In this document: one piece after another, positions 13,585 to 21,845 of the stretch
Position numbering within the stretch: position 1 is the first letter of the stretch
How the letters are laid out: the number at the start of each line of letters is the position of its first letter
Source of the DNA: a virus
DNA: 46,701 nt
Strand: one strand, 5' to 3'
IMG/VR virus record: IMGVR_UViG_3300042860_004908
Location: 1 to 46,701 of that record
The notes under the pieces: model-generated
Databases searched by the model: none
Told to the model about the DNA's origin: nothing
The model's input: the letters and a program-made list of their open reading frames with translations, nothing else
Position numbers and translations under genes: made by a program

Positions 13585-15165
13585 GTGATTTTACGCGAAA
13601 CAATAAGAAGAATATTGTTGGAGGATTTAGCTTCACAATTACAACAATTAAAGGACAAATATGTTGGTGATGGTAAACCCATGACTGAAAAGGATTTTGA
13701 AAAAATCTTAGAGGTTGCGGCAAATAAATTTTATATAATTGCTTGGCTCGCTAAAAGAGTAGGTACCGGCATGATTAAAGCCGAGGATATATACAAGTAC
13801 AAAGAATATTTCGACATATTCGAAAAAAACAAAAAGAAATTTACTCACAAGGATATAAATCTTTATAAAACTGCAGAGGACCTTCAAAAATTTTTAGATG
13901 AAGTTTTCAATGTTCGTGAAGGTGATTTAACTTTTACAGAAATTCAAGGTAAAGACAATTTTGTAAGTAAAAATGATATCGAAAAATTAGAAAATACAGG
14001 AGGAATAAAATATTTGGGGATATATGACAATGGAAATTTTCAATATCAAGTTTTTCAAATTTTTCGAGTAGGGAAAGAAGTTTGGAAACAATACAGAGAC
14101 ATTCTAGGTAGATGTAAAGGAAGAAACAGAGGAGCTAAAATTGATATTTGTACGATAGGTCAATATCATTACTTTAGAGAATATCTGACCGACCCAAGAG
14201 GTTCAAGTTATTTTTTGTTGTTTAATTTAGACGACTCAAGGTCACCATACCAATTGCACTACGAGTCCGGTCAATTCATGGACAAAAACGATAGAGAAAG
14301 ACACAACATAAAACAATTAAAATTTTTCGAATGGGTCGGCGATATGGTTCCAAAATATAGTATTGAAAATCCTAAATTTCCTGGTAATTTCGAAATACCT
14401 GTGAAGGGTAAGGGCACCCTCGATGACAGAGGACGTAAACAAGGTTTATGGAAAGAATTTGATAGGGGTAGACTTGATGCTATAAGAACTTATGTAAATA
14501 GTGTTGTTCGTGGTCCTTATGTAGAATATTTTGATGAAAAAAAAATACAAGAAAAAGGATTTATTGGTCCGAATGACAGATTAGATGGTGAATTTGAATC
14601 TTACCATCCAAATGGAGAAGTACACAAAAAAGGAAAATATAAACTCGGGGAGAGAGTTGGGGTTTGGATTATGGGAGATGAAGACGGTGTATATAGAATG
14701 ATTGATTATGACAATAATCCAATTGAGGTAACCGGTTTTACTTCAACAGGAAAAGTTAGATATGTGAGTACTGCAAGAAGGCAAGATAATGAAAGATGGA
14801 GACCAAATCCAGCTTACGGAAAAACTATATTTTTCAACCCTTCAGGAAGTGTAAATGCAATAGGTACGCTAGGTGTTGATAATTCACAACTGGGTGAGTG
14901 GACATACTATTTTGCTGATGGTAGTATCAAATCACAAGGTAAATTTTTAAGAGGAATGCGCGAAGGTGAGTGGACTGATGTTTTGAAAGGTAAAGATGGT
15001 AAAAAATACATATTTGTTGCGAATTTTCGGAGAAATATACCTAATGAAAAAATAAAAATATATGATGAAAAGGGTAATTTTTTGAAAAAGAAGAATGCTT
15101 TTGATTTGAAAAGTAGATATTGGAATGATATGTCCCCTGATTTAGAATCTTTCAGACTTTACTAA
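13585..15165 (+). CDS. tagged protein with MORN/YwqK-like repeats
   Basis: 526 residues from a GTG that follows the phage box TATTTATA. Tag MILRETIRRILLEDLASQ with L-L-E-D. Residues about 150-265 form a domain with DICTIGQYHYFREYL, SSYFLLFNLDDS and YQLHYESGQFMD; it resembles the WCT-containing domain of the protein at 39968. From about residue 270 to 490 come MORN-like beta-hairpin repeats: RKQGLWKEFDRGRL, YHPNGEVHKKGKYKLGERVG, GEWTYYFADGSIKSQGKFL. In bacteria such repeats occur in antitoxin-like and surface proteins. The two-part design suggests an effector with a repeat scaffold; activity unknown. Confidence 0.7.
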   Translation: MILRETIRRILLEDLASQLQQLKDKYVGDGKPMTEKDFEKILEVAANKFYIIAWLAKRVGTGMIKAEDIYKYKEYFDIFEKNKKKFTHKDINLYKTAEDLQKFLDEVFNVREGDLTFTEIQGKDNFVSKNDIEKLENTGGIKYLGIYDNGNFQYQVFQIFRVGKEVWKQYRDILGRCKGRNRGAKIDICTIGQYHYFREYLTDPRGSSYFLLFNLDDSRSPYQLHYESGQFMDKNDRERHNIKQLKFFEWVGDMVPKYSIENPKFPGNFEIPVKGKGTLDDRGRKQGLWKEFDRGRLDAIRTYVNSVVRGPYVEYFDEKKIQEKGFIGPNDRLDGEFESYHPNGEVHKKGKYKLGERVGVWIMGDEDGVYRMIDYDNNPIEVTGFTSTGKVRYVSTARRQDNERWRPNPAYGKTIFFNPSGSVNAIGTLGVDNSQLGEWTYYFADGSIKSQGKFLRGMREGEWTDVLKGKDGKKYIFVANFRRNIPNEKIKIYDEKGNFLKKKNAFDLKSRYWNDMSPDLESFRLY

Positions 15166-15205
15166 TTTTTTCTTCTGAGAGATATATTTATATAAAAAAT
15201 CGATT

Positions 15206-15691
15206 ATGAAAAGTACTTTTTTTGTTAGTGAAGAAGAAAAAATGAGAATATTAGAAATGCATTCTCCAAAAAGAACTATTGTTGAACAAGTTTTAATGCC
15301 CACAGTACCTGATATCAAAAGAGGTGAAACAATAAATCTTTATGATGAAACTAATAAATTAGATAAAAGATTTGTGATTTCTAAAGTTGTACAGGATTTG
15401 AATGGTGTTGTAAGAATAGATGTCAAATCTTCACAAACTTCATTAGGTGGTAAATCTCAAAAACAAGAAGTTAAAGTTTCTTACAAATGTGCAGATGAAC
15501 ATTTGGAAACAGACATAGAGAAAGAAGTTGAAGGTGCAAAAGAAGGAGACGCTCCTCAAGTTATAAAATACAAATCTGATTCTTTTGTTAAAAGACTCAG
15601 AAAAAAATTCTGTATGAAAAATTCGAAAGACGAATGGGTACCTAAAGCAGATTTTGCTAGTACTGGTGTTGAACCTTCTGATATGGTTTAA
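15206..15691 (+). CDS. tagged protein, V-S-E-E-E-K subtype
   Basis: 161 residues. MKSTFFVSEEEKMRILEMHS is the second tag subtype, shared with 19982 (FIVSEQEKNKIRKLY) and 45195 (VSNEEKENILSKH). I-L-E-M and the later I-V-E-Q are possible cleavage sites. The body has a strand-rich region (LDKRFVISKVVQDLNGVVRI) and a basic segment RLRKKFCMKNSKDE. No family recognised. It has its own box and a strong terminator, so it is a single-gene unit. Confidence 0.7.
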   Translation: MKSTFFVSEEEKMRILEMHSPKRTIVEQVLMPTVPDIKRGETINLYDETNKLDKRFVISKVVQDLNGVVRIDVKSSQTSLGGKSQKQEVKVSYKCADEHLETDIEKEVEGAKEGDAPQVIKYKSDSFVKRLRKKFCMKNSKDEWVPKADFASTGVEPSDMV

Positions 15692-15714
15692 AAAATCAAA
15701 TAATTTATATAAAA

Positions 15715-15738
15715 CCCTCTCAAACGAGAGGGTTTTTT
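15715..15738 (+). terminator. rho-independent terminator
   Basis: CCCTCTC-AAAC-GAGAGGG then six T; perfect seven-pair stem. Confidence 0.9.
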
Positions 15739-15760
15739 GTTTATTGCCCTATTTATCAAT

Positions 15761-15928
15761 ATGAGTCGTACAATAGGAAGTATTTTTTTTAGTGAAAATG
15801 AAATTATTATCAAATACGACGTAGGTTACTCAAAAATATTTAAAATCAAAAATTCACCAAAGTATCAAGTTGGAACTGAGTGGATTGATTTCAACGGGTC
15901 GAGATTTTTTCTTTGTGAAGATGAATAA
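15761..15928 (+). CDS. small protein of unknown function
   Basis: 55 residues from the ATG after the box TATTTATC, giving MSRTIGSIFFSENEIIIKYD. The sequence is mostly strands with aromatic residues (GTEWIDFNGSRFFL), like a small SH3- or OB-type barrel. It lies right after a terminator and has its own box. No family recognised. Confidence 0.55.
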   Translation: MSRTIGSIFFSENEIIIKYDVGYSKIFKIKNSPKYQVGTEWIDFNGSRFFLCEDE

Positions 15929-15975
15929 TTGTTGTTTTTATCAAAACAAAAACTTATTCTTATCAAAAATAATAT

Positions 15976-16407
15976 ATGTCAAAAATTAAAATTTCACTAG
16001 ACCGAGGTGATATGGTATGTGAGTTATATGATAACGAAACCCCTATCACAGTAAAAAATTTCTTAGATTTAATTTCCAAAAACTTCTACGACGGACTAAG
16101 TTTTCACAGGGTAATTCCTGGATTTGTTTGTCAAGGAGGATGTCCTCGTGGAGACGGTACCGGTGGACCTGGATACACAATTTCATGTGAAGTAAATGCT
16201 CAAAAACAATTTCACGACAAGGGAGTCTTATCTATGGCTCATGCAGGTAGAGATACCGGAGGTTCTCAATTTTTTATCTGTCACAACAGACAAAATACTC
16301 AACATCTTGATAGAAACCATACATGTTTTGGTAAAGTTATTGAGGGTTTGGAACTTATTGACCAAATTAAACAAGGTGAGAAAATCAATTCAATTACCGT
16401 AATCTAA
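15976..16407 (+). CDS. cyclophilin-type peptidyl-prolyl cis-trans isomerase
   Basis: 143 residues, the size of small bacterial cytoplasmic cyclophilins. The signature is complete: FHRVIPGFVCQGGCPRGDGT, GPGYTISCEV, LSMAHAGRDTGGSQFFIC and HLDRNHTCFGKVIEGLELID. The catalytic Arg in FHR and the Q-F-F-I stretch are both present. There is no signal peptide, so it acts in the host cytoplasm, perhaps in folding phage proteins. Cyclophilins are rare in phages, which makes transfer from the host likely. No clear promoter of either class precedes it. Confidence 0.95.
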   Translation: MSKIKISLDRGDMVCELYDNETPITVKNFLDLISKNFYDGLSFHRVIPGFVCQGGCPRGDGTGGPGYTISCEVNAQKQFHDKGVLSMAHAGRDTGGSQFFICHNRQNTQHLDRNHTCFGKVIEGLELIDQIKQGEKINSITVI

Positions 16408-16415
16408 TACAAAAA

Positions 16416-16826
16416 ATGAAAAATTTAATCCTCAGTGTTATTCTTATTTTTTCGTCTATTTTTGGTTTCACTCAAACCTATTACAAAGCATCGATTACAG
16501 AAATGTATACTTGGAATAGAGTCGAAAAGGAGTGGGAACTTTATCAAAAAAATTCAGATGTCAACATAACGGTGGTAATTGAAGACCAGTTCATCAACAT
16601 TCAGGCAAAAAACCCTAGCATGTACAAAATATATTTGAACAGTAAAGAAGAACTCAAAACAAAAACTTTATCAGGGTTTAGATATTCAGCTAAAAATCTA
16701 AAAGAAGATAATATTGTTAAAATAGATGTACTTGTGAGTAATGAGTCTCCGATTGCTGTGGTATCCATAATAGATATGGATGAAGGATATAATTTAAGAT
16801 TTTTTCTAACTAAAGTTATAGAATAA
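16416..16826 (+). CDS. exported protein of unknown function
   Basis: 136 residues. MKNLILSVILIFSSIFGFTQ is a signal peptide with a Bacteroidota-style FTQ end. The mature part is strand-rich (YYKASITEMYTWNRVEKEWE, NVTVVIEDQFINIQA-like) and resembles small periplasmic Bacteroidota proteins. It starts eight bases after the cyclophilin stop, so the two are probably co-transcribed, and a strong terminator follows. Function unknown. Confidence 0.65.
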   Translation: MKNLILSVILIFSSIFGFTQTYYKASITEMYTWNRVEKEWELYQKNSDVNITVVIEDQFINIQAKNPSMYKIYLNSKEELKTKTLSGFRYSAKNLKEDNIVKIDVLVSNESPIAVVSIIDMDEGYNLRFFLTKVIE

Positions 16827-16833
16827 AAACAAA

Positions 16834-16855
16834 CCCTCCCTACGGAGGGTTTTTT
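16834..16855 (+). terminator. rho-independent terminator
   Basis: CCCTCC-CTAC-GGAGGG then six T. Confidence 0.9.
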
Positions 16856-16877
16856 AATGTGTTTTGTATTTATGAGT

Positions 16878-17288
16878 ATGAAACAAGAATCTCAATATAC
16901 TTGGACTGATAAAGATAAGGTCGTTGATTACACTGAACCGTTGAAAAAATTATGGGATAACCTTATACCGCCACAGTTCCCACAAATAAAGACATTTGAA
17001 ACTAAAGGCGCTAAATGGGTTGAGCATAAAAAGACTTTAGGTGGTGATTTGTATTACATTTGGGAGGAGGATTTGAAATATTTGGTAAGAATTACCATGA
17101 AGAAAGAACTTTTAATAGATTCTGGTTGGAACGGTACAGACAAAGTAACTCAGAAATTATTTAATAAAGCATACGGGGAGGATATTTTTCCTAATATCAG
17201 ATATAAAATGTTACATTTTGCAAAATTTGTTGGATTGAAATTATCTCAGTTTGATTTGGAAGGTGATTTTAAAGTTTTTATTGATTAA
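16878..17288 (+). CDS. protein of unknown function, possible relative of the gene at 9291
   Basis: 136 residues from the second ATG after the box (MKQESQYTWTDKDK); the first ATG overlaps the box. The helix and turn LKKLWDNLIPPQFPQIKTFE recall the protein at 9291. Further on come strand-rich segments (GGDLYYIWEEDLKYLVRITM) and a C-terminal helix. No family recognised. It follows a terminator and has its own box. Confidence 0.55.
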   Translation: MKQESQYTWTDKDKVVDYTEPLKKLWDNLIPPQFPQIKTFETKGAKWVEHKKTLGGDLYYIWEEDLKYLVRITMKKELLIDSGWNGTDKVTQKLFNKAYGEDIFPNIRYKMLHFAKFVGLKLSQFDLEGDFKVFID

Positions 17289-17314
17289 AACGTCATAACC
17301 TCTATTATTTTTTA

Positions 17315-17758
17315 ATGGAAATTAGTGACAGATTTAGAGAAATAATTTTCAAAAAACTCAATTCGGACTTATCGGAGTGTGTTTTTTTTCCATCAGGAAG
17401 AGAGACTTGGATTGTAAATACAGACGACAAATATTGGTATTTCTTATCAAATTGTGATGGTGAAGTACATTATAATTCGGAGTTTTTCAATCGTTTTTTC
17501 AGGTTATTTTCTCTCAAACAAGAAGAGTACCAAGATGTTCTAAAGCAGTGGTTTGAATTTATAACTTCGCAAAAAATTAGAATTATTTCGAGAAGGGGAG
17601 GTAATTTCGATTACATCTTGGAGGTTTTGTTCAAGAAACACCAAGATGAATGGACAATATTTGAAAGGTATGGATGGAGTTATCACATCGTAAAAAAGTA
17701 CACTGATATGAAAAAAAACCTGAATAAAAAATATATTACCGTTTCAGATTTTATTTGA
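17315..17758 (+). CDS. protein of unknown function
   Basis: 147 residues, untagged. MEISDRFREIIFKKLNSDLS starts a helical segment, followed by strands with TWIVNTDDKYWYFLSNCDGE, an F/Y-rich helix region and a C-terminal KKYITVSDFI. Rich in aromatic residues. A short gap separates it from the preceding gene, with no clear box. No family recognised. Confidence 0.55.
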   Translation: MEISDRFREIIFKKLNSDLSECVFFPSGRETWIVNTDDKYWYFLSNCDGEVHYNSEFFNRFFRLFSLKQEEYQDVLKQWFEFITSQKIRIISRRGGNFDYILEVLFKKHQDEWTIFERYGWSYHIVKKYTDMKKNLNKKYITVSDFI

Positions 17759-17812
17759 AAAGTAGGATTCTAGTCCATTTATTATTTTGACTATTTATAT
17801 TTATTGTACAAG

Positions 17813-18097
17813 ATGAAGTCAATTATAATAACAGAATCCCAATTAGTGAAACTATTAGAAACGGCTATGGATTTAGACATCTATGTTCAACCTGTTGATT
17901 ATTCAACTTCTGCAGGAAATGATAGTTTGATTGATTCAATTGATGATAATATTTCCAAACTGGATGAATTAAAACAAATGTTCAAAACTGGTAAGACAAT
18001 TTCTACTGAATCTGAAGGAGAATTTTACAAATTGACTAATAAAATAAATAAATTGTACGACCAAACAAAATTTCAAGACCAATTTACAAGTTTATAA
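17813..18097 (+). CDS. small tagged protein
   Basis: 94 residues from the ATG after a doubled box (TATTTATATTTATT). Tag MKSIIITESQLVKLLETAMD with L-L-E-T. The mature part is acidic and helical, with a serine/aspartate-rich turn (GNDSLIDSIDDNISKLDELK), and could form a coiled coil. Unrecognised. The following small gene is also helical and may be co-transcribed. Confidence 0.7.
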   Translation: MKSIIITESQLVKLLETAMDLDIYVQPVDYSTSAGNDSLIDSIDDNISKLDELKQMFKTGKTISTESEGEFYKLTNKINKLYDQTKFQDQFTSL

Positions 18098-18124
18098 AGT
18101 AGTGTATTTTTAAAAAAAAACTTT

Positions 18125-18319
18125 ATGTATCAAAATTTATCAAATAATCAGAAAGCTCAGATTTATAACAAATTATTAAATCAATATGAAAGATTACAAG
18201 AACAAGTTAGACTGATTAAATCGGAGGATATCAATGTATCACCTGAAAATCAGAAAAAAATTGATTTTTTAGAGCACGAAATGAAAAGAGTGTTCAATGA
18301 AACTAAAAAACTATATTAA
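18125..18319 (+). CDS. small helical protein
   Basis: 64 residues (MYQNLSNNQKAQIYNKLLNQ onward), almost entirely charged helix with heptad-like leucines, so probably a coiled coil. It lies 27 bases after the preceding stop and is followed by a terminator, so it likely ends that unit. No family recognised. Confidence 0.55.
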   Translation: MYQNLSNNQKAQIYNKLLNQYERLQEQVRLIKSEDINVSPENQKKIDFLEHEMKRVFNETKKLY

Positions 18320-18328
18320 AATATTCAC

Positions 18329-18353
18329 ACCCCTCTCAAATGAGGGGTTTTTT
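18329..18353 (+). terminator. rho-independent terminator
   Basis: CCCCTC-TCAAAT-GAGGGG then six T. Confidence 0.85.
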
Positions 18354-18358
18354 ATGTT

Positions 18359-18577
18359 ATGTTTAAAATGTTATTGAAAATTAAAAGTTTATTTGCGGAA
18401 AAACCTTCAAGTAAACTAACATGGACTGTAAAAGATTATGAAAAAGGAAGAAATTGGTCTAAAACACAACCACATCCCTTCATCAAAAACAAAACTTTAT
18501 GGGACTTGTGTTATGACAAAGCGGATTCAGCCAACACAATTCATAATTTGAACAAATTTTTGTTCAACGAAATCTGA
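18359..18577 (+). CDS. small protein of unknown function
   Basis: 72 residues (MFKMLLKIKSLFAEKPSSKL), starting just after a terminator. The body has TWTVKDYEKGRNWSKTQPHP and a helical end. Its last 14 bases overlap the end of the converging nuclease gene. No signal or membrane segment is clear. Unrecognised. Confidence 0.5.
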   Translation: MFKMLLKIKSLFAEKPSSKLTWTVKDYEKGRNWSKTQPHPFIKNKTLWDLCYDKADSANTIHNLNKFLFNEI

Positions 18578-19199
18578 ATCCAGTCAATTTTGTTATTTCT
18601 TCAACGGTAACCTCGTTGTTTTTGAAACCGTCGGGTTTTGAGGTTGAATTTTCGAATAGAAATGCAGACCAAAGGTTCTCTTTTTTGATAAAAATCACTT
18701 TCCAACAATATTTTGGTACTGTAACTTTCCCAATTTTCTTCAATTCACCTAAATTTCCACACCATACCATTATTGAGTCTTTTACTTTAGCGGTTTCTCT
18801 TACATAAACCTCCAAAGATTTCCAATCACCAGCATTTAATGAATGATATTGAGCAGAAATGTTTGAAAAGTAAAAACATTCATCTTGGATTTGTTGTGTT
18901 TGACATAAATTGTCTGCTGCTGGCATCATATGACCTCGGTCTGTCCCACTATTTACAAAATCCTTCATATTATCAGTTTCATTTGGTAATAAGGGGTCTG
19001 GTTTGAAACTATCTTTTCTTTTTAAAGGTGTTTTGCAGTCAACCATACTCTTTGTCACCCAAAATTCTACTAAAACAGGGTATTTTTTTGATTTACTGTA
19101 AATTGACGTGTAGTTTGTGTGTTTTAACCTTATTGTGTCTTGTGAGAGACATAAATTAGTTAAAAAAAGGAATACCAATCCAAAATATAGTCTGAACAT
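18564..19199 (-). CDS. secreted DNA/RNA non-specific endonuclease
   Basis: 211 residues. The start chosen gives the signal peptide MFRLYFGLVFLFLTNLCLSQ and follows a box GTATTTATTT; an ATG six codons earlier would spoil it. The catalytic signature DRGHMMPAADN (the D-R-G-H motif with the general-base His) is present, as is the metal-ligand region FSNISAQYHSLNAGDWKSLE. This is the NucA/EndoG beta-beta-alpha-metal family. Export means it acts in the periplasm or outside, perhaps scavenging nucleotides or destroying competing DNA. It is convergent with the gene before it and divergent from the sulfotransferase. Confidence 0.9.
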   Translation of the reverse strand: MFRLYFGLVFLFLTNLCLSQDTIRLKHTNYTSIYSKSKKYPVLVEFWVTKSMVDCKTPLKRKDSFKPDPLLPNETDNMKDFVNSGTDRGHMMPAADNLCQTQQIQDECFYFSNISAQYHSLNAGDWKSLEVYVRETAKVKDSIMVWCGNLGELKKIGKVTVPKYCWKVIFIKKENLWSAFLFENSTSKPDGFKNNEVTVEEITKLTGFRFR

Positions 19200-19247
19200 A
19201 GAAATAAATACGTTCAAAAATTAGTTTTTTGACTTATTTTTAAATTT

Positions 19248-19961
19248 ATGAACGTATCTCATGAACACAAAATAATTTGGTGGGCACCAGAGAGGACTGC
19301 GACCAAATTGACAGCACAAATACTGAAAAATTTCAATTTTGAATATTTCGTTGGAAAAAATGATTGGAAAAAACTCGGTGACCCCTACCATTCCCATCAT
19401 TTGAACATACCTGAGGGTTGCGAAGATTATAAGATAATTTGTAACATGCGTAATCCTTATGACAGAGTTTTGGGATTGTATTTAAATTTTACATCAGTAG
19501 GGATAAACTCTGTTTTTAAGAGAGACTCTAAAGAAAAATTTATAAAACGTTTTAATTACTTTGTTAAAGAACTTTATCATTATGCAATTTTGACTAACAA
19601 AATTGTTAATTTAGAAAGAGATAAACCCGTAAAGGATTATATTTCTTCACTGAATTTTGAAAGTAGAATTCCTGATTTTTTTATAAGAACTGAAAATATG
19701 ATTGAAGATTTACAAAAAATTGATTTCATAAATCAAAGTGATTTATGGCAATCAGGTAAAATTCAAGAAATGATTCACAATAATAATTTTAAAATAAATC
19801 GTCCCTTCAGTTTCAATGAAGTTTATTCATTTGAAAGTGCTAATAAGGTCTATCAGTACCAAAAAAAGTTATTTTTTATTTGTGACTATGACCCATTCTC
19901 TTTTACGTTAGATGAAATCAATGATGAAAACAGAAAAAGTTTTTTACATGAAACATTCTGA
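19248..19961 (+). CDS. sulfotransferase-family protein
   Basis: 237 residues. WWAPERTATKLTAQIL fits the 5'-phosphosulfate-binding loop at the start of PAPS-dependent sulfotransferases, and ICNMRNPYDRVLGLYLNF fits the 3'-phosphate-binding R-N-P-Y-D-R motif. No signal peptide or membrane anchor is seen, so it acts in the cytoplasm. Possible targets are surface glycans or small molecules; a phage could use it to alter receptors. A box-like TTATTTTTAAATTT precedes it. Confidence in the fold is good, in the substrate none. Confidence 0.75.
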   Translation: MNVSHEHKIIWWAPERTATKLTAQILKNFNFEYFVGKNDWKKLGDPYHSHHLNIPEGCEDYKIICNMRNPYDRVLGLYLNFTSVGINSVFKRDSKEKFIKRFNYFVKELYHYAILTNKIVNLERDKPVKDYISSLNFESRIPDFFIRTENMIEDLQKIDFINQSDLWQSGKIQEMIHNNNFKINRPFSFNEVYSFESANKVYQYQKKLFFICDYDPFSFTLDEINDENRKSFLHETF

Positions 19962-19967
19962 TTTGAG

Positions 19968-19977
19968 ATATATTTAT
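19968..19977 (+). promoter_or_regulatory. phage box ATATATTTAT
   Basis: Four bases before the ATG at 19982. Confidence 0.5.
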
Positions 19978-19981
19978 AGTC

Positions 19982-20473
19982 ATGAGTAAAAGATTTATCG
20001 TTTCTGAACAAGAAAAAAACAAAATTAGAAAATTATATCTGATGGAAGAACCAAAGGAGGACAGAAAATTTTGTCACAGTGGAAATGTAAAAACTTTGGA
20101 AGAAATTATGGGTGATGAGGAAGATGATGATTACATTGATGGTATAAGAATGAGAAAGAATGGTGTTCGTGGTTTAGTAGACAAATTAGAACTTTTAAAA
20201 TCTGTAAGACTTTTGAAAAACGTTTCTGATGGTGGAGTTCATTTAGCAAATCAAATTATGGATAATTTGAAATCTTACAAACCTTACAACTATTTCGACG
20301 AAACCAAGAAAGAGTGTAATAGAGCTATGGATAAAATTATTGAACTTTACAAAGAAAACGAACACGGAGAAGAATTAGTGAAGGACATCGAAAAGGTTTA
20401 TACTTTACAAAGTCTAAATCCGAGAGCTAAGGAATTTCTCAAACAATCTTTGAATATAATCAAAGGGGAATAA
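19982..20473 (+). CDS. tagged protein, V-S-E-x-E-K subtype
   Basis: 163 residues. MSKRFIVSEQEKNKIRKLYL then M-E-E-P is the second tag subtype; L-M-E could be the cleavage site. The mature part begins with a cysteine-histidine pair (KFCHSGN), an acidic stretch DEEDDDYIDG, and then a helical domain (LVDKLELLKSVRLLKNVSDG) with a C-terminal helix. It looks like a small regulatory or binding domain; unrecognised. It has its own box and a terminator behind it. Confidence 0.7.
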   Translation: MSKRFIVSEQEKNKIRKLYLMEEPKEDRKFCHSGNVKTLEEIMGDEEDDDYIDGIRMRKNGVRGLVDKLELLKSVRLLKNVSDGGVHLANQIMDNLKSYKPYNYFDETKKECNRAMDKIIELYKENEHGEELVKDIEKVYTLQSLNPRAKEFLKQSLNIIKGE

Positions 20474-20503
20474 TTTGGATAATAAAATATTTTTCTTATA
20501 TTG

Positions 20504-20529
20504 ATGTCCCATATCGGGACATTTTTTTT
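20504..20529 (+). terminator. rho-independent terminator
   Basis: ATGTCCC-ATATC-GGGACAT then seven or more T, ending at the start codon of the next gene. Confidence 0.85.
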
Positions 20530-20910
20530 ATGTCAACTCAATCACATATAGACAAAGTGAATCTTCAACCGATGTCGATTCCATACCCAACCCATGTCGG
20601 AGCACCCAAGATTGAACCCCAAGATTTGACCTCCTTTAAAAAACATGGTTTAAACAAAGTGGATAGGGTGATGAAGAGAAAATTCACCGAACTTGTTAAA
20701 GAGGCAGAAACCCTCCAAAATTCGATTTATTTGCAAGAGGAGGTATATCAGTCAACTTATAAATTTGAACCCAAAATTGGGGAGATATATCATTTATACG
20801 AAGAGACAGATGGGTCAAAGACCCTCTCTTTAATTGGACCCACCGAATGGTCGAAGTCCTTTTTGTATTCGGTTGTTTTAAATTCAGATATGACATGGTC
20901 TAAGGTGTGA
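20530..20910 (+). CDS. DUF2452-like protein
   Basis: 126 residues. The sequence IPYPTHVGAPKIEPQDLTSF, then a long charged helix, then GEIYHLYEETDGSKTLSLIG followed by P-T-E-W, matches my recollection of the DUF2452 family found in many bacteria and some phages. Function of that family is unknown. The ATG lies directly at the end of the preceding terminator with no box between, so its transcription start is unclear. Confidence 0.65.
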   Translation: MSTQSHIDKVNLQPMSIPYPTHVGAPKIEPQDLTSFKKHGLNKVDRVMKRKFTELVKEAETLQNSIYLQEEVYQSTYKFEPKIGEIYHLYEETDGSKTLSLIGPTEWSKSFLYSVVLNSDMTWSKV

Positions 20911-20934
20911 CCATCCAAAAAAAACGGAAAATTC

Positions 20935-20959
20935 CTAGAACTAGTATTCTAGTTTTTTT
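20935..20959 (+). terminator. rho-independent terminator
   Basis: CTAGAA-CTAGTA-TTCTAG then seven T. An A/T-only perfect inverted repeat of ten pairs follows at 20976-21000. Confidence 0.65.
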
Positions 20960-20975
20960 ATTTATTTAATATTTT

Positions 20976-21000
20976 ATTATTATTCTAAAAGAATAATAAT
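20976..21000. repeat. AT-rich perfect inverted repeat
   Basis: ATTATTATTC-TAAAA-GAATAATAAT, ten pairs around a five-base loop, in a 175-base gap with no gene. It could be an operator, a weak second terminator, or a replication-related hairpin. I see nothing else in this gap apart from the terminator and a box near 21060. Confidence 0.5.
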
Positions 21001-21085
21001 TATTGTCTTATGAGTGAAAATCTTTTTTTTCTCAAAAAATTTTTTTTAATTCTTTTTCGTATTTATTGAAAGTAAATTTTATTAT

Positions 21086-21385
21086 ATGGCACAAGAATCG
21101 TTTTGGACTGTTCTCATAACTGTTGTTACTGTTTTAGGTTCCGCTAGTGCGTGGAGATTTTATGAAAAAAGAGCAATGAGAAAAGAAAGGGATGAAGAAT
21201 TTATACGTCACGATTGCAAAGATAGAATTGCTAAGCTTGAAGTGCTATTACAAGAATCATCTAGAGAAAAGGATGAAATGAGAGCCACAATACTAAAACT
21301 AACGGAACAAGTTTCTGCGTTAGCGGTAAAAGTTGAATTTTTACAAAGAGAAAACAACGAACTTATCAAAACTATCAAAGGGTAA
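21086..21385 (+). CDS. membrane-anchored coiled-coil protein, spanin- or holin-accessory-like
   Basis: 99 residues. One hydrophobic helix at residues 5-25 (SFWTVLITVVTVLGSASAWR) is followed by a long charged coiled coil to the C-terminus (KVEFLQRENNELIKTIKG). This is the shape of inner-membrane spanins or small holin-accessory proteins in phages, but lysis function is only an inference. A box TATTTATT lies upstream. It is convergent with the gene at 21389. Confidence 0.6.
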   Translation: MAQESFWTVLITVVTVLGSASAWRFYEKRAMRKERDEEFIRHDCKDRIAKLEVLLQESSREKDEMRATILKLTEQVSALAVKVEFLQRENNELIKTIKG

Positions 21386-21388
21386 TTT

Positions 21389-21673
21389 TTATACGTCCCA
21401 CCTTACCATAGTTTTTACACTGTAATCTGAAAAGAATAAAGGGATTGCATCTTGAATTAAAACATCGGCTAATTCTCTGTCTAAAACTTCTTCTGTAATT
21501 ATATTCCCCAAAATAATTACAGCCTCCACGACAACCGATTTCTGTGTTGGTGAAAAAATAACGTTATGAATTTTGATTGTTGTACCTTGACCATACATTT
21601 CTTCCACTGCACTTCCTCGATGACCGTTGATGTATAGTTCTAAAAGACGTATGAATCTTCTTTTCTCATCCAT
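21389..21673 (-). CDS. small conserved-looking protein of unknown function
   Basis: 94 residues (MDEKRRFIRLLELYINGHRG). A helix, a glycine-rich turn, then strand-rich hydrophobic segments (SVVVEAVIILGNIITEEVLD) and an IPLFFSDYSVKTMVRWDV end. It looks like a compact alpha/beta virion or assembly protein. Only 38 bases separate it from the tiny basic gene upstream on the same strand, so they are likely co-transcribed. Unrecognised. Confidence 0.65.
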   Translation of the reverse strand: MDEKRRFIRLLELYINGHRGSAVEEMYGQGTTIKIHNVIFSPTQKSVVVEAVIILGNIITEEVLDRELADVLIQDAIPLFFSDYSVKTMVRWDV

Positions 21674-21711
21674 AATGAGATATTATAGAATAAAAACAGT
21701 AAAAAGTAATC

Positions 21712-21843
21712 TTATCTTCCTTGTCCGCGATATGCTTTAGGTCTTGGAGAATGTTTGTTATAAGATTTCTTTGCATTTCCACCTTTTCTTTTTCCAAATG
21801 TTATTTTTCTTGATGATACTGAAGATTTTGAACCTTTTGCCAT
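21712..21843 (-). CDS. very small basic protein
   Basis: 43 residues (MAKGSKSSVSSRKITFGKRK then GGNAKKSYNKHSPRPKAYRG), Lys/Arg/Ser/Gly-rich with almost no acidic residues, and no domain. A box GGTATTTATTTT precedes it on the minus strand. Like the 36-residue protein at 13437 it may bind nucleic acid or be packaged with the DNA. The gene fits its start, box and stop exactly, which is why I accept so short a frame. Confidence 0.6.
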   Translation of the reverse strand: MAKGSKSSVSSRKITFGKRKGGNAKKSYNKHSPRPKAYRGQGR

Positions 21844-21845
21844 AG

